This document shows, piece by piece, positions 6,942-7,472 of a stretch of 7,472 nt of DNA. The translations under genes and the position numbers were made by a program. Origin of the DNA: an uncultured Synergistales bacterium (GTDB lineage Bacteria > Synergistota > Synergistia > Synergistales > Aminobacteriaceae). Location of the stretch: positions 1 to 7,472 of the forward strand of contig CAJOEQ010000082.1 in the NCBI GenBank assembly GCA_905233515.1, given 5' to 3'. Each line of letters starts with the position of its first letter. The first letter of the stretch is position 1. The notes under the pieces were generated by a model, which saw only the letters and a program-made list of their open reading frames with translations, made no database searches and had not been told where the DNA came from.

Positions 6942-6946
6942 TCCTC
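6942..6946 (-). promoter_or_regulatory. Ribosome-binding site deciding the binding-protein start
   Basis: GAGGA on the minus strand, 8 bases before the ATG at 6933. That ATG is followed directly by a classic signal peptide. It lies inside the extra codons that a start at 6954 would need, so the shorter start is favoured. Confidence 0.75.
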
Positions 6947-7051
6947 GCTTTCATTTAGCCGGATTTTTCCCGACAAAGATAATTTTTTCGAAATGATTAA
7001 TAGATTTAAGCACGCAAAAAAATGTATATAATTTAAGAAATAAAATCATAA

Positions 7052-7073
7052 ATCAAATATACACAAATTTGAT
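7052..7073. repeat. Inverted repeat ATCAAAT-N8-ATTTGAT in the operon leader
   Basis: Seven-base arms at 7052-7058 and 7067-7073 with an 8-base spacer. It lies roughly 25-50 bases downstream of the predicted transcription start of the sugar operon, a place where a repressor could block elongation. As RNA it would be a weak A-U hairpin, so a DNA operator is the more likely reading. The surroundings are AT-rich, so chance cannot be excluded. Confidence 0.4.
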
Positions 7074-7105
7074 ACTAAACTAAAACTCATTTCATGATTA
7101 AAGCT

Positions 7106-7134
7106 AAAATAACATTCCTATTTATCATTGTCAA
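7106..7134 (-). promoter_or_regulatory. Sigma-70-like promoter of the sugar-transport operon
   Basis: On the minus strand, a perfect -35 TTGACA (7134-7129), a 17-base spacer and -10 TATTTT (7111-7106, four of six consensus bases). The predicted start near 7099 leaves a 5' leader of about 165 bases before the binding-protein ATG at 6933. Weaker TATA-like sequences occur closer to the gene (for example near 7025) but without a convincing -35. Confidence 0.6.
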
Positions 7135-7313
7135 TAACAATATTTGCCTATTATTTAATAATTTCATGAATTAATATTATATTTTTGTGTTAAGATTTAG
7201 GGAAATTTTTTTTTAGCATAAAAAATTGAGGCGTTTATTGATTTGGATAAAATGAAAAATTTTGTTAAATACTGGTTTGACAAGATGAGCAGGCAGTCAG
7301 ATATTATTACTTT

Positions 7314-7345
7314 TTGCCATATTCTCAACGAGGCCGCTATATAAT
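7314..7345 (+). promoter_or_regulatory. Candidate plus-strand promoter for the right-edge gene
   Basis: TTGCCA (7314-7319), then TATATAAT (7338-7345). The spacing is 18 bases if TATATA is the -10, or 20 if the perfect TATAAT is used. Transcription would start near 7352, about 60 bases before the TTG at 7416. The -35 is imperfect and the region is AT-rich. Confidence 0.4.
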
Positions 7346-7402
7346 CACCTGCAATTTTCGTGAAAAGTGTGTGAGGCTTACGGCTGGGACAAAAATATTA
7401 AA

Positions 7403-7409
7403 GAGGGTG
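7403..7409 (+). promoter_or_regulatory. Ribosome-binding site of the right-edge gene
   Basis: GAGGGTG on the plus strand, 6 bases before a TTG at 7416. It closely resembles the GAGGTG and GGGGTG sites used by the permease and ATPase genes. The in-frame GTG at 7407 lies within it and so is an unlikely start. Confidence 0.55.
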
Positions 7410-7415
7410 AAATCA

Positions 7416-7472
7416 TTGCAAAATTATTTGAGTTATATCAACGACTCACCCGGATATAAATTTTCTGATTTA
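7416..7472 (+). CDS. Start of an unidentified plus-strand gene, cut by the right edge
   Basis: Nineteen open codons from a TTG start run to the window end (beginning MQNYLSYINDSPGY if TTG is read as Met). The support is the spaced GAGGGTG ribosome-binding site and a possible promoter 70-100 bases upstream. Too little protein is present to name a family, and no motif is recognised. The frame stays open upstream as far as 7281, so an earlier GTG (7371 or 7407) is formally possible but has a poorer start context. A regulator of the divergent operon would fit the location, but nothing in the residues shows it. Confidence 0.45.
   Translation, partial: MQNYLSYINDSPGYKFSDL

Larger units (their letters stand above)
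6955..7415. other. AT-rich divergent regulatory region without a supported gene
   Basis: This is the stretch between the minus-strand sugar operon and the plus-strand partial gene. It is strongly AT-rich, especially 7000-7230. It holds the operon promoter (7106-7134), the leader of about 165 bases with an inverted repeat (7052-7073), the octamer ATGATTAA twice (6993-7000 and 7094-7101) with a looser copy near 7165-7174, the palindrome TTTCGAAA (6986-6993), an A/T-only hairpin around 7204-7227 and a plus-strand promoter candidate (7314-7345). A 30-codon frame (7252-7344) and other short frames lack good start signals and are not called. No tRNA, known riboswitch or mobile element was recognised. 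Confidence 0.7.

Noticed and set aside
7204..7227. Terminator-like A/T hairpin near the middle of the intergenic region
   Set aside because: The stem is only A-T pairs, and no gene on either strand ends there; it is probably an effect of base composition.
7252..7344. Thirty-codon plus-strand gene
   Set aside because: It has no properly spaced ribosome-binding site, and its 3' end overlaps the candidate promoter of the right-edge gene. Kept only as an observation.
7345..7415. Riboswitch such as a cyclic-di-GMP type before the right-edge gene
   Set aside because: The expected conserved core sequences are absent, and the leader of about 60 bases is too short for most known classes.
1..7472. 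CRISPR array, insertion sequence, tRNA or attachment site
   Set aside because: No regularly spaced repeats, transposase-like frame, terminal inverted repeats or tRNA-like cloverleaf were seen.

Overview
The window holds one minus-strand catabolic locus reading from right to left. It appears to be a sugar or sugar-derivative uptake and breakdown operon: a periplasmic sugar-binding protein (5980-6933), a double-domain ABC ATPase (4355-5860), a ribose-type permease (3333-4340), a divergent DhaK-like subunit (2361-3317), a DhaL subunit (1725-2342), a class II ketose-bisphosphate-type aldolase (856-1701) and a PfkB-family sugar kinase cut by the left edge (1-757). The downstream part of a separate intergenic region carries the start of an unidentified plus-strand gene (7416 to the right edge).

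The genes from the ATPase to the aldolase are packed with gaps of about 14-23 bases, each with its own Shine-Dalgarno sequence, so they are almost certainly one transcript. Two hairpins followed by six T's divide the locus. One lies between the binding-protein gene and the ATPase gene, a usual place for partial termination that keeps binding protein in excess. The other lies between the aldolase and the kinase. A good sigma-70-like promoter (TTGACA, 17-base spacer, TATTTT) sits about 170 bases upstream of the binding-protein start. An inverted repeat lies in the leader between them.

Proposed working order: the binding protein captures a sugar-like ligand in the periplasm and the ATPase/permease import it. 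The PfkB kinase phosphorylates it or a derivative, and the class II aldolase splits a phosphorylated ketose into a triose phosphate and a second fragment. The DhaK-like/DhaL pair then handles a small keto compound. The substrate cannot be read from the sequence. The most unusual part is the DhaK-like protein: it has the DhaK fold signatures, but the histidine that covalently holds dihydroxyacetone is replaced by serine, and other pocket residues differ too, while its DhaL partner keeps a complete Mg-ATP site. That suggests a changed substrate or a non-catalytic role.

Organism: the DNA is AT-rich with strong GAGGTGA-like ribosome-binding sites. The binding protein has an ordinary signal peptide with no lipobox cysteine, implying a periplasm. 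This fits a low-GC diderm anaerobe such as Synergistota or Negativicutes, but this is a weak inference and no taxonomic marker is present.
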